Assembly (NCBI GenBank): GCA_964407405.1
Contig: CAYOVH010000006.1
Location: 1-48,810, forward strand
DNA: 48,810 bases
Source: JASLCR01 sp964407405
GTDB lineage: Bacteria > Patescibacteriota > Saccharimonadia > Saccharimonadales > Saccharimonadaceae
Direction of reading: 5' to 3'
Part shown: positions 40,854-48,753 of the stretch, in pieces
Layout of the letters: each line of letters starts with the position of its first letter
Numbering within the stretch: the first letter of the stretch is position 1
Position numbers and translations under genes: made by a program
Notes under the pieces: model-generated
Seen by the model: the letters and a program-made list of their open reading frames with translations, nothing else
What the model was told of the DNA's origin: nothing
Databases searched by the model: none

Positions 40854-41354
40854 CTATTCAAGCGCTGTATCACCGAGCTTATGGAGCAATCGCATCCAGC
40901 GATCGTGATTGGGATCACCTTCCCCTGCAATATCTGGCTTGATATCTACCCCGCGTAGGGGAAGTAGTCGCCGCCAAGCTTCTCGCTGGTACCGCATTTC
41001 CTCGTCCTGAGAGCGAGTACGCAGCAGCTGGTCGTAGATGATACCAGCGATATCATCCCTATCTTCCCATGAGTCGTCACTTCTCTGATGCTCGTAGACG
41101 AGACCACGCAAGCGGTCCCTCACTGCCTGCTCCGTAACGGCTACAGATTCTTCGGGGTCTGGCGCCAACATCCGAATCACATACTGAGCAGCCACAGATG
41201 GTGCCTTAAAATGACCCGCTTCTATGAGGAAGTGGGCTATCACATCACCTGGCTCATCCTCAAACGGATCATGACGACCCCTCTGACGATTGCGTGCGCT
41301 TGCCAAGCTGCTGACTTCGTGTTCTTCTTCTGAGGGGTGGCGTTCTGCTATCAT
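40854..41354 (-). CDS. Soluble protein of unknown function
   Basis: 166 aa, rich in Asp/Glu/Arg, no TM segment. Mostly helical by composition (AVTEQAVRDRLRGLVYEHQR, DEEMRYQREAWRRLLPL), ending MRLLHKLGDTALE. The start at 41354 has AAGGAGG 6 nt upstream; the frame open to 41390 reads through a terminator. It lies alone between trmH-type and hisS genes. No family is recognised. Confidence 0.8.
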   Translation of the reverse strand: MIAERHPSEEEHEVSSLASARNRQRGRHDPFEDEPGDVIAHFLIEAGHFKAPSVAAQYVIRMLAPDPEESVAVTEQAVRDRLRGLVYEHQRSDDSWEDRDDIAGIIYDQLLRTRSQDEEMRYQREAWRRLLPLRGVDIKPDIAGEGDPNHDRWMRLLHKLGDTALE

Positions 41355-41370
41355 TGGATTCCTCCTTTTT

Positions 41371-41397
41371 AAAAATAAAAAGCGCCCCAATGGGGCG
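41371..41397 (-). terminator. Terminator after the TrmH-family gene
   Basis: CGCCCC (41383-41388) pairs with GGGGCG (41392-41397), loop of 3, then a T-rich run on the minus strand that abuts the ribosome site of the next gene. Confidence 0.75.
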
Positions 41398-41439
41398 TGA
41401 AATTTCGCTCATCTGTCAGTGATATATGTTGGTATATAC

Positions 41440-42036
41440 TCACTCTATTATTCTACCACTGTCACTCTGGTGATGCAAATAGTTCCTCTGTAGCCATCCG
41501 TACATCATGATCCCGGCTGCCACCCCAACATTGATAGACCGCGTACTGCCTAGCTGCTCGATCGCTACGACTTGATCCGCCAACTGCAAGAGCTCATCAG
41601 AAATCCCAGGCCTCTCAGCACCAAATATCAGCACTGCGCTCTGCGGTAGATCAGCCTCAGTGAGACCAACGGCACCGTCCACATTATCGACAGCAACAAG
41701 TACTCTGCTTTTCGCCCTCATGGTTTCGACAAAATCGCTCAGTGTTTGATGATATATAATCTCCAAGTACTTATCTGTTGCCATTGCTCCACGCTTATTC
41801 CATTGACGCCGGCCGATCACATGTACACGCCGCACGCCAAAAGCATTGGCGCTACGGACAATCGTCCCCATATTGAAATCACGCTCCAGATTCTCAATGG
41901 CTATCTCCAGCTCAATCCCACGCGCATCAAGAGATGAGACAATAGCATCGTGCGGCATGTTCTTAAATTCGTCAGTCACATTGCGCGTATCTTTGTTCAT
42001 CTCTGTGATCAATTCTAGCAAGGAAGTCTCTTTCAA
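41440..42036 (-). CDS. TrmH/SpoU-family RNA 2'-O-methyltransferase
   Basis: SPOUT-fold enzyme predicted to methylate a ribose in rRNA or tRNA using SAM. 198 aa with the three SpoU motifs: NLERDFNMGTIVRSANAFG (about 48-66), LIFGAERPGIS (about 136-146) and QLGSTRSINVGVAAGIMMY (about 160-178; the conserved core is S-hydrophobic-N-V-S, here SINVG). The start is TTG, overlapping the TGA stop of the Asp-box gene as TTGA; an ATG twelve codons on is an alternative. The extra N-terminal TrmH substrate domain is absent. Confidence 0.88.
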   Translation of the reverse strand: MKETSLLELITEMNKDTRNVTDEFKNMPHDAIVSSLDARGIELEIAIENLERDFNMGTIVRSANAFGVRRVHVIGRRQWNKRGAMATDKYLEIIYHQTLSDFVETMRAKSRVLVAVDNVDGAVGLTEADLPQSAVLIFGAERPGISDELLQLADQVVAIEQLGSTRSINVGVAAGIMMYGWLQRNYLHHQSDSGRIIE

Positions 42037-43817
42037 GTAAGATGACGACGTCGAGTTCGGACAACTCCACCGAAAATGAGTGCGGCAAAAAATAGTATAC
42101 CTAGAGCGAGTACTCTTGGGAGCTGACCCTTGACCTGATTGGCCGCCCCGCTATTGGGTGCTTTGATAGAAGTACCCTCAAGGTTTTCATTAGTAGTGCC
42201 ATGATCCGTAGGAACGGGAGTGCCATTTTCTCCTCCGCTATTGCCGCCCGTTGAGCTAACTGCCAGTCCAACTGGATCAACAATAGTACCATTGATCATC
42301 AGGTCTTCATCAAGCAAGCCGCCATCAGTGATCGAATATGTAACCGACAGCACTTGCTGGTTGTTGATTGTCTCCATCGATATCGCAGCGCTAGGTACAG
42401 TCGAATAAATAGCATTCGTCAGTTTGCGCAAGATATAATCGTCTGCTTCGCAATTGTAAAAATATTGCTTCACAGTCGTTGAAAAGCCCGGCGTATCACA
42501 ATGAGCAGTAAAATGCGTAAGTCCCAGCGGGTAGCTATACCCGGCATCTGTAGCCTGGCCGGCCACATCGGTAGCACCTACACCAGACAAGTCACAGCCA
42601 TGATCGACTGCAACTGATTCGTACGAGCCGGTAACGGCATTAATAAATGATGATACATTGGCCTGCTCGGCATCTGGCGTACCATCACCGTTGCCATCGC
42701 CAGCCGGCGCTGCGTTCTCAACTGCTGCTGCAATTCCGTCTCTATCGTCTGCTAGAGCTGCATCGATGCCGCTCCACACATCACCATGGTCTTCTGCGGC
42801 CACTAGCCTACTGCCGTCGCGGCTTGATACAATACGTATCCAGTTCTGTCCGCTTGCCTCTGTCCCTTCGGTTCGATTATTCCAAGTTGCCCCTCCGTCT
42901 TCCGAAGTCCATATCTCGCCTACGTCAGTATTCTCCCAAGTAGTGGCAGCAAGTCTGTTGCCCGTCGCGTCGGAGGCGATGGACGACCAATCTTTATGAA
43001 TGGCGCGATCAATCCAAGTTTGGCCGCCGTCAGCAGAAGTAAATAACTTGCCGCCATATGCAATGGCGGCAAGTTTTGTACCGTCCGTACTCGAAGTGAT
43101 TGCCTGCCACCACTCACCCTCTGGGGCAGAAGTCTGATTCCAGGTTGTCCCGCCATCAACTGACGACCATATACCGCCTTCCCAGGCGCAAGCTACCAAT
43201 TTTGAGCCGTCGGCATTCGATGCAACAGAATACCACCTTAAACCTGATGCATCCGTACCAGTGGTACGATTCGACCAGGTCATACCTCCGTCACTTGACA
43301 CCCAGATATCACTGGAGCTTGCCACTGCAGTTAATTTCATGCCGTCGTTGCTTGAGGCAAGGCCCTTCCATTGATAAAGGTCGAAGTCGGGAATATTTGT
43401 GGTATGCGTCGTCCAGGTCTGGCCGCCATCGGCTGATATCCAAATGTCGCCCCATTGAGCTGCAGCAACCAGCCGGTTACCGTTCTTGTTTGAGGCTGCT
43501 GCCGACCAACTTACACCAGTATCTACAAATAATGAAGTATGATCCGTCCATGTTTGCCCGCCATTATCAGATGTCAGCAGTTCACCTTCAACATTTCCAA
43601 TCAAGAGCTTGGACCCGTCTGCATTTGACGCTACTGCAGGCCATGTAGAGTTAGGGGTGCCATCAAAGGTAGAGGTACGGTTTGACCACACAAAGCTAGA
43701 GTCACTGGCAAAAGCATACGACAACGGGAGCATAGCCACAGACACTAGGAGCAAGACTGCCAGAGCGATACCATATCGATGGAAGCGTCCTTTAAAGTGT
43801 TGCTTTTGTTGCTTCAT
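42033..43817 (-). CDS. Sortase-type surface protein with Asp-box propeller and choice-of-anchor domain
   Basis: 594-aa exported protein. Signal peptide/TM at about 14-37; about six Asp boxes (SDNGGQTW, SADGGQTW, SSDGGMTW, SVDGGTTW, SEDGGATW) spaced about 45 residues, a BNR/YCF48-like beta-propeller to about 340; a calcium-loop-like DGNGDGTPD; a Cys-containing 'choice-of-anchor U'-like domain (about 360-520); a Gly/Thr/Asn linker; and a sorting tail: APNSG (553-557), TM helix (about 567-586), RTRRR. This is an LPXTG-variant layout, a plausible substrate of the sortase at 5810-6502. TGA TACAAT (43844-43852) is its -10, back to back with that of the VOC gene. Confidence 0.82.
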   Translation of the reverse strand: MKQQKQHFKGRFHRYGIALAVLLLVSVAMLPLSYAFASDSSFVWSNRTSTFDGTPNSTWPAVASNADGSKLLIGNVEGELLTSDNGGQTWTDHTSLFVDTGVSWSAAASNKNGNRLVAAAQWGDIWISADGGQTWTTHTTNIPDFDLYQWKGLASSNDGMKLTAVASSSDIWVSSDGGMTWSNRTTGTDASGLRWYSVASNADGSKLVACAWEGGIWSSVDGGTTWNQTSAPEGEWWQAITSSTDGTKLAAIAYGGKLFTSADGGQTWIDRAIHKDWSSIASDATGNRLAATTWENTDVGEIWTSEDGGATWNNRTEGTEASGQNWIRIVSSRDGSRLVAAEDHGDVWSGIDAALADDRDGIAAAVENAAPAGDGNGDGTPDAEQANVSSFINAVTGSYESVAVDHGCDLSGVGATDVAGQATDAGYSYPLGLTHFTAHCDTPGFSTTVKQYFYNCEADDYILRKLTNAIYSTVPSAAISMETINNQQVLSVTYSITDGGLLDEDLMINGTIVDPVGLAVSSTGGNSGGENGTPVPTDHGTTNENLEGTSIKAPNSGAANQVKGQLPRVLALGILFFAALIFGGVVRTRRRHLT

Positions 43818-43862
43818 AGCATATGCAGGACTTCCTTATGCTTATTGTATCAGACTTAAAAA

Positions 43863-43871
43863 TGCTATAGT
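43863..43871 (+). promoter_or_regulatory. Extended -10 of the VOC gene
   Basis: TGC TATAGT ends 6 nt before the ATG at 43878 (leaderless). It lies only about 16 bp from the divergent -10 of the Asp-box gene (43844-43849). Confidence 0.6.
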
Positions 43872-43877
43872 AAACCT

Positions 43878-44228
43878 ATGAACAAAGACAATCACATTGA
43901 CCTTATCGAGTTTCCGGCGCAATCAACCGAAGAAGTAAGGAAAACGACAACTTTTTTTAGCGATGTATTTGGCTGGAACTTCAAAGATTGGGGTGGAGCA
44001 TATGCTGATACATCTGACAGTGGCGTTATGGTCGGTGTCAATGCCGTGGCAGAAAAGCGCCAGTCTATGCCACTCGCTGTTGTATACGCAAAAGACTTGA
44101 GTACCACCAAAGACAAAATTGAAAAAGCTGGCGGCACTATTACCCAAGATATATACGAATTTCCTGGCGGTAAGCGGTTTCACTTCAAAGACCCTGCGGG
44201 CAATGAATTAGCTGTATGGTCGGAGTAA
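43878..44228 (+). CDS. VOC-superfamily (glyoxalase/dioxygenase-like) protein
   Basis: 116 aa, one pair of beta-alpha-beta-beta-beta modules of the vicinal-oxygen-chelate fold: DLIEFPAQSTEEVRKTTTFFSDVFGWNF, GVMVGVNAVAEKR, AVVYAKDLSTTKDKIEKAGG and the closing FKDPAGNELAVWSE (Glu is a usual metal ligand). Possible metal ligands are His6 and the terminal Glu. The true substrate is unknown; antibiotic-resistance and glyoxalase roles both occur in the family. Confidence 0.85.
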   Translation: MNKDNHIDLIEFPAQSTEEVRKTTTFFSDVFGWNFKDWGGAYADTSDSGVMVGVNAVAEKRQSMPLAVVYAKDLSTTKDKIEKAGGTITQDIYEFPGGKRFHFKDPAGNELAVWSE

Positions 44229-44272
44229 CCGATGGCTCTACTAGATAGTATTAAATAATAAGGAGAAGAATT

Positions 44273-44725
44273 ATGGATAATCAACAACCAAATCAGCCGA
44301 CAGACCCTGCGGCTCCCCAGATACCCGCTACACAACCAATACACGCTCAACCACCGGTGCAAATAAAGCAGAAGAGCGGCCTAAAGACCGCCGGGGGAGC
44401 AGTAACACTGATATTCGGCGTGCTGACCATACTTACGGGTCTGCTTCAGGCTACCGTATCGCTTTTTATGGGAATCATCATCCTTGGATTGGGAATTTTC
44501 TGGCTCGTTATGGGTGCGCTCATCTTAGGATCATCTATACCTGCAAAATCTGCCAAACTCCTGCAGACAGCTGGAGCCACTGCTGTGGCATACACTGGAA
44601 TACTATTCTTTGGGGCATTCTTCCTGCCGGTATTCAAATTTAGCGCTGTATTACTCCCTCTCATATTCACCGTCGCACTAGCTGTTCTATCGAGTCGATA
44701 CGCTCAATACGCAAAGAGTCGGTAA
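44273..44725 (+). CDS. Four-span membrane protein with Pro/Gln-rich N terminus
   Basis: 150 aa. The first 36 residues are Pro/Gln/Ala-rich and polar, then hydrophobic segments at about 40-60, 63-84, 98-117 and 122-141, ending in a basic SSRYAQYAKSR. AAGGAGAAGAATT precedes the ATG. No family is recognised. It lies 44 nt after the VOC gene and may be co-transcribed. Confidence 0.75.
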   Translation: MDNQQPNQPTDPAAPQIPATQPIHAQPPVQIKQKSGLKTAGGAVTLIFGVLTILTGLLQATVSLFMGIIILGLGIFWLVMGALILGSSIPAKSAKLLQTAGATAVAYTGILFFGAFFLPVFKFSAVLLPLIFTVALAVLSSRYAQYAKSR

Positions 44726-44752
44726 ACTTTGCGGACTACAAGAAGAACAAAC

Positions 44753-44784
44753 GCAGACAGGCCCGCGCCTGTCTGCTATTCTAT
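44753..44784. terminator. Terminator between convergent genes
   Basis: A perfect 10-bp stem (44753-44762 with 44767-44776, loop CCGC). The T-tract is weak (TATTCTAT). Confidence 0.6.
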
Positions 44785-44804
44785 AGTGGACCCGTTCAGC
44801 GCCG

Positions 44805-45239
44805 TTACTTGCTGTTGCCAAGGCCCTTGAATATTGTGTCGGCCAGTTTGTGCACCACCGTAACCGACAGTGCCACCCACAGAACACCAAAGAATCCATT
44901 GATATTCATGGCGTCCCCAAAAGTAACGTCAATCGCCCAAATAAATACAAATTTTGACAGGAACAATACGAGCCAAACGCAGAAGAACATAAGCACCCTA
45001 TAGCCAGCTCCTTGCTTATCCTTGAGCCAGAACATGATCCGGCCTTTCAAGAGCAGAGTGAGGTACGTCAGTATCTCCAGGACTATCGACGCCAAAAATA
45101 TAGTCGAAAAACTTTTAGCATACACAACCGGCGTGTAATCGTTGAAAAAGCCGAGAACAACGACATAAATCAGCGTGCCGACAAACAGCTCTTTGAATAA
45201 TAGTTGCTTGGAATTAAATACACTTTCTTTGGCTGTCAT
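44805..45239 (-). CDS. Membrane protein of unknown function
   Basis: 144 aa with about four hydrophobic segments (about 18-37, 45-63, 82-104, 118-138), starting MTAKESVFNSKQLLFKEL. The start at 45239 is chosen because TGC TACAAT (45247-45255) ends 7 nt before it; the frame is open upstream to 45329. Aromatic-rich helices; no family recognised. Confidence 0.72.
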   Translation of the reverse strand: MTAKESVFNSKQLLFKELFVGTLIYVVVLGFFNDYTPVVYAKSFSTIFLASIVLEILTYLTLLLKGRIMFWLKDKQGAGYRVLMFFCVWLVLFLSKFVFIWAIDVTFGDAMNINGFFGVLWVALSVTVVHKLADTIFKGLGNSK

Positions 45240-45371
45240 GCCTATTATTGTAGCAGTTTTGGCAAATTGAAGGATTGAACCTAAAAATGAAAAACAGAAA
45301 AAGTCGTTGCGTCCCGACCTGCAGTTCACTCCCCCAGAGCAACTTTTGGTTTACGCTTCGCGCAACCAATG

Positions 45372-45394
45372 AAAAAAATCGCCCTTTCGGGCGA
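45372..45394 (-). terminator. Terminator of tRNA-Leu(CAG)
   Basis: TCGCCC (45379-45384) pairs with GGGCGA (45389-45394), tetraloop, seven T on the minus strand. Confidence 0.85.
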
Positions 45395-45417
45395 CAATTC
45401 CAGTGTATTTTTCAAAA

Positions 45418-45504
45418 TGGTGCGGATGAAAGGACTTGAACCTTCACGCCATTGCTGGCACTAGCACCTGAAGCTAGCGCGTCTACCAATTCCGCCACAT
45501 CCGC
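45418..45504 (-). tRNA. tRNA-Leu, anticodon CAG
   Basis: Acceptor stem GCGGATG/CATCCGC, anticodon stem CTAGC/GCTAG with loop TTCAGGT, a long class II variable arm, T-loop GGTTCAAGTCC, and an encoded CCA end. It reads CUG codons. Confidence 0.95.
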
Positions 45505-45515
45505 ATGCTCAGTCC

Positions 45516-45544
45516 ATTATACTGGGAAAGATTCCACCCGACAA
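45516..45544 (-). promoter_or_regulatory. Promoter of tRNA-Leu(CAG)
   Basis: TTGTCG (45539-45544) and TATAAT (45516-45521) with a 17-bp spacer, immediately after the FAD-oxidase stop. Confidence 0.7.
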
Positions 45545-45545
45545 G

Positions 45546-47108
45546 CTATCGCTTTGTATGAGGATTACGCAGTTTTGGTACAAGATCATGTACTTTCACG
45601 GGCTGCTTGGTATCAGTTGCCAAAATCCCATGAGGGTCAAATGCTTGTCGGATGCTCTTGAATAGCTCATTAACCTCGGGACTCTGCGCTGACTGGACGT
45701 GCGACGCATGCAGAATACCCTCGCCATGAACCCCCACTAGGCTTCCTTCGCATTTGGCAACCAGTTTGCTGATATCGTCGATCAGTCGCAATGCCGACTG
45801 CTTGCCGCTTGTTGTGCCAAGATTGAGAGTCGGACGTGTTGTCCATGTGTTTTCAAGAGGTAATCCGTAGAGCGGCAGTGCAGTATGTCGTTTTTTAGCA
45901 ATCTCTGCAAGCTCCCCGGCAAACTGTTCAAAACGTTCGATAGGCACGTACATGCCGTCGAGAATTGCTACACTCATAGCTCCATTTTCGCCAGCATGAA
46001 AGGCTGAAGTAGCCAGGCTCTCTATCTTTGCCAGGTCGCTCTCGCCCATATTCTCAGCCTCTTCGATAGTCGCTCCTGCCTGAGTCAGCAGCTTGCTAGC
46101 TCGCTTCATCTTGCGTATTTGCCCGCGATATGACGCATTGTCATACCATACAACAAGCAGCGTCATGCCCTCCGTCGACTCAGTGAAGCTCTTTCCCGTT
46201 TGGTGAGCTTGGCGCACCATCTCCGCATCAAAATACTCTACTTTTGACGGCGCAAACTTTGCAAGATCGTCAAGTACATCACGTGCTTTTGCGGGATCGT
46301 CAAATGCCGCTACGATAGCCGCACGTTTGGGACTAGTGTACTCAGCCTTTAGTATCAGCTCGCTGATAATCCCCAGCGTGCCTTGCGACCCAACAATCAG
46401 CGGTAGAAGGTCAAACGACCCATCTTTTCGCCGGACACCCGTGATGCCATTGTACCCTGCGCTGTCCGTACGAAGCTCGTCGATGGCTTTTTGGTTGTCC
46501 TCAATCAGACCATCCACTTTTCGATAAATGTCTCCCTCAAATGTTTGCTGGCCCCGCTTCTTACTTAGTTCACGCTTGCTGAGACGTTTTGTCTGCAGTA
46601 CATCACCATTGGCCAACACCACCTCAATTTGTTCTACCCACGAGTTGATATCCATAGTCGTCCAGCCATCAGCGATGACACCGCCGATCGTTGCCATCTC
46701 ATCAATTCCTTGAAGTGCCGGGATCGTCACGCCCTGAAGAAAGAGTGCATTTTGTAACTCGCCAACGCTAACTCCTGGCTGCAGCCGCACTAGACGCTGC
46801 TTTGGATCATACTCCAGGATTTTGTTCATATGATCGGTCAATGATGCCACAACGCCATTCGTCAAAGCTGAACCTGTGATATTTGTACCGGCTCCTCGAG
46901 CAACCACTGGTAATTGATGCCCCTTCTCAGCGAGCTGCCATGCAAAACGAAGCAACTTACGAATGTCATTGGTCGTCCGCGGAAAAGCCACAATTTCCGG
47001 CTGAACTGTCAAAATGCTGCCATCAACTGCAAATTTACTGGTGATAGAATCGTCGGTCGCCACTTCGCCAAGCAGATGTTGATTCAAATAGTGCGCTAGT
47101 TTGTTCAT
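45546..47108 (-). CDS. FAD-linked oxidase, GlcD/DLD family
   Basis: Flavoprotein oxidoreductase of the glycolate/D-lactate dehydrogenase type. 520 aa: PCMH FAD-binding domain with VVARGAGTNITGSAL (about 68-82), ATIGGVIADG (about 137-146), GVRRKDGSFDLLPLIVGSQG followed by TLGIISELILK, and the C-terminal cap ending FDPHGILATDTKQ. There is no iron-sulfur domain. The donor is unknown (2-hydroxy acids are usual). GGGAAGGTA lies before the ATG and an extended -10 (TGG TATCAT, 47132-47140) upstream. Inverted tRNA-Leu genes flank it. Confidence 0.88.
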   Translation of the reverse strand: MNKLAHYLNQHLLGEVATDDSITSKFAVDGSILTVQPEIVAFPRTTNDIRKLLRFAWQLAEKGHQLPVVARGAGTNITGSALTNGVVASLTDHMNKILEYDPKQRLVRLQPGVSVGELQNALFLQGVTIPALQGIDEMATIGGVIADGWTTMDINSWVEQIEVVLANGDVLQTKRLSKRELSKKRGQQTFEGDIYRKVDGLIEDNQKAIDELRTDSAGYNGITGVRRKDGSFDLLPLIVGSQGTLGIISELILKAEYTSPKRAAIVAAFDDPAKARDVLDDLAKFAPSKVEYFDAEMVRQAHQTGKSFTESTEGMTLLVVWYDNASYRGQIRKMKRASKLLTQAGATIEEAENMGESDLAKIESLATSAFHAGENGAMSVAILDGMYVPIERFEQFAGELAEIAKKRHTALPLYGLPLENTWTTRPTLNLGTTSGKQSALRLIDDISKLVAKCEGSLVGVHGEGILHASHVQSAQSPEVNELFKSIRQAFDPHGILATDTKQPVKVHDLVPKLRNPHTKR

Positions 47109-47131
47109 TACCTTCCCCGTTTATTATTTCT

Positions 47132-47140
47132 ATGATACCA
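47132..47140 (-). promoter_or_regulatory. Extended -10 of the FAD-linked oxidase gene
   Basis: TGG TATCAT, 23 nt before the ATG. Confidence 0.5.
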
Positions 47141-47168
47141 TAAGCGACTTCTCATATGTAGAGAACTT

Positions 47169-47177
47169 TGCTATAGT
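47169..47177 (+). promoter_or_regulatory. Extended -10 of tRNA-Leu(TAG)
   Basis: TGC TATAGT, 21 nt before the mature tRNA 5' end. Confidence 0.55.
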
Positions 47178-47198
47178 GATCAGTGATCCATAAATTAT

Positions 47199-47283
47199 GC
47201 GGATGTGGTGGAATTGGTAGACACGCATGCCTTAGGAGCATGTGCAGTAATGCGTGAAGGTTCAAGTCCTTTCATCCGCACCA
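47199..47283 (+). tRNA. tRNA-Leu, anticodon TAG
   Basis: Acceptor stem GCGGATG/CATCCGC, anticodon stem CATGC/GCATG with loop CTTAGGA, a class II variable arm and an encoded CCA end. It shares acceptor and T-arm sequence with the CAG isoacceptor on the other strand. Confidence 0.95.
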
Positions 47284-47300
47284 GATTGAATTTACAGAGA

Positions 47301-47336
47301 AAAGCCGTCCTTATAGGAGATCGGTTTTTTCTTTTT
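47301..47336 (+). terminator. Terminator of tRNA-Leu(TAG)
   Basis: CCGTCCT pairs with AGGA-GAT-CGG (3-nt bulge), then six T. It abuts the convergent membrane-protein gene. Confidence 0.6.
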
Positions 47337-47712
47337 ACTTGTTTATTGAAACAATAACATACACAAGTAGAACCAGTAACAGCACGAGGACTACAACGCT
47401 ACCTAGCCCGTAGCCGCTTTTGCTCGCCTTTGCGAGTTTTATCCTGTTGAGTTCGGCGATGACACTCATGATGAACAGTCCGATTCCTCCCACTAGCAAC
47501 GGCACGCCGAAGAATATAAAGAGCCACCACACCGCCCCGGGGCCATTCTCATCGCCCGAGCCTCCAGAGTAGATTAAGCAATACAGATAAAGCATTCCAG
47601 ACGCTAGCAGCAGTACACCAGCCGCTTTGGTTGAGGGTCTGCTCATTAGCGACGCCGCAAACCGCTTCCTACCGGTATCTGCCCTTGGCGTACCGTTTGG
47701 CGTAGGCTCCAT
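47335..47712 (-). CDS. Three-span membrane protein
   Basis: 125 aa. Polar basic N terminus of about 28 residues, then TM segments at about 30-50, 61-85 and 104-122, with a Lys-rich inner loop (NRIKLAKASKSGYG). It starts 3 nt after the stop of the upstream gene, so the two form one unit. No clear ribosome site precedes it, suggesting coupled translation. Function unknown. Confidence 0.72.
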   Translation of the reverse strand: MEPTPNGTPRADTGRKRFAASLMSRPSTKAAGVLLLASGMLYLYCLIYSGGSGDENGPGAVWWLFIFFGVPLLVGGIGLFIMSVIAELNRIKLAKASKSGYGLGSVVVLVLLLVLLVYVIVSINK

Positions 47713-47715
47713 AGA

Positions 47716-48684
47716 CTATTTCACTGTACCTTCATGCGTTGAGTCCACATAGCATCGCTCACCCTTGTAGGCGTTGCGCAGATCAGTGGTATTGTAGCTT
47801 GAACAGAGGAGCGTCTGCTGAGTGCCTGTAAAGAATTTCCATGCACCGGGGTCCTTTTTATAATACAAAGCTGCATAGCCTCCAAAACCTCCAACACTAC
47901 CGATACTCGCTTGCGCTGTCTGGTAGTCGCTCACCTTACTATCAGATATCTTCAGTCCTGAGATGATAGTAGAACTTGTCGCATCCGGTAAAATATCGAC
48001 GAATGGCTTAGCTTTGGCCGCAGCAGCACTGTAGGCCTCGATACTGCCACAGCTCGCCCCACTCCCACTAGCCGGCGCAGATGGGCTTTCTATCGTGCAA
48101 ATGAGTCCCTTGCCTAGATATACGTCAATGTTGTCCCCAGTGTTACTCCTCGATTCTTTCTTCTCAAGTCCAAAATCCACATAAATGCCGGCAATTTCGG
48201 TGCGTAACGTCGTGTCACCCTCCGTTGGCAATTCATAATCCGTGCTTGGATCATAGAGCATCATCATCAATGTTGAGCCGCCATCATAACTCGTATAAAA
48301 GTTGTACCCTTCAGCCTTGTAGGCCGGTGACTCCTGGGAGAGGCGCACGCTCATCTCGCCTTCTTTTGGCTGATTGTTCTTCTCGAGATCGAGCAACGTA
48401 TATTTGGCGGCGTAGGTGCTCTTGATCTTTGTTATTACGTCTTCTGGCGTAAGGTCGGGCGTCTTTTGCACGACAGGAGCCTCCTCGACGGACTTTTGAC
48501 TAGTGTCCTTTTGCGCCTTTGGCATGGCCTTGGTGAATAGAAGATAACCGATACCAACCCCGATGAGTAGTACCAATATCAATCCAGCTATGGTCAAGAT
48601 GAGGCCCTTTTTGCTCTTCTTTGGCGTTGGGGGCGGCGCAGGAGTCTCTGGTATTTGCGGCATTTGTGACTGATCGTTCTCCAT
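47716..48684 (-). CDS. Membrane-anchored extracellular protein of unknown function
   Basis: 322 aa. A Pro/Gln-rich cytoplasmic tail (1-22), KKSKK, one TM helix (about 27-50) and a large outer domain. Paired cysteines (ICTIES / SCGSIE and LLCSSYN / ERCYVD) suggest disulfides. The layout (Pro-rich tail, KKSKKG, Ile/Leu helix) is a common type in Saccharibacteria, but I recognise no domain. AAGGAG lies before the ATG; an extended -10 (TGC TATAGT, 48718-48726) is upstream. Confidence 0.8.
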   Translation of the reverse strand: MENDQSQMPQIPETPAPPPTPKKSKKGLILTIAGLILVLLIGVGIGYLLFTKAMPKAQKDTSQKSVEEAPVVQKTPDLTPEDVITKIKSTYAAKYTLLDLEKNNQPKEGEMSVRLSQESPAYKAEGYNFYTSYDGGSTLMMMLYDPSTDYELPTEGDTTLRTEIAGIYVDFGLEKKESRSNTGDNIDVYLGKGLICTIESPSAPASGSGASCGSIEAYSAAAAKAKPFVDILPDATSSTIISGLKISDSKVSDYQTAQASIGSVGGFGGYAALYYKKDPGAWKFFTGTQQTLLCSSYNTTDLRNAYKGERCYVDSTHEGTVK

Positions 48685-48717
48685 GAGTTACTCCTTGCTC
48701 ATTGTTGCTTATGCCTC

Positions 48718-48726
48718 ACTATAGCA
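48718..48726 (-). promoter_or_regulatory. Extended -10 of the 322-aa protein gene
   Basis: TGC TATAGT, about 34 nt before the ATG. Confidence 0.5.
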
Positions 48727-48753
48727 TCTAGGTAGACTATCGCATAGAAAATT

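Noticed and set aside
45287..45420. Short plus-strand ORF starting MKNRKSR near tRNA-Leu(CAG)
   Set aside because: It runs into the tRNA gene and through its terminator; no ribosome site.
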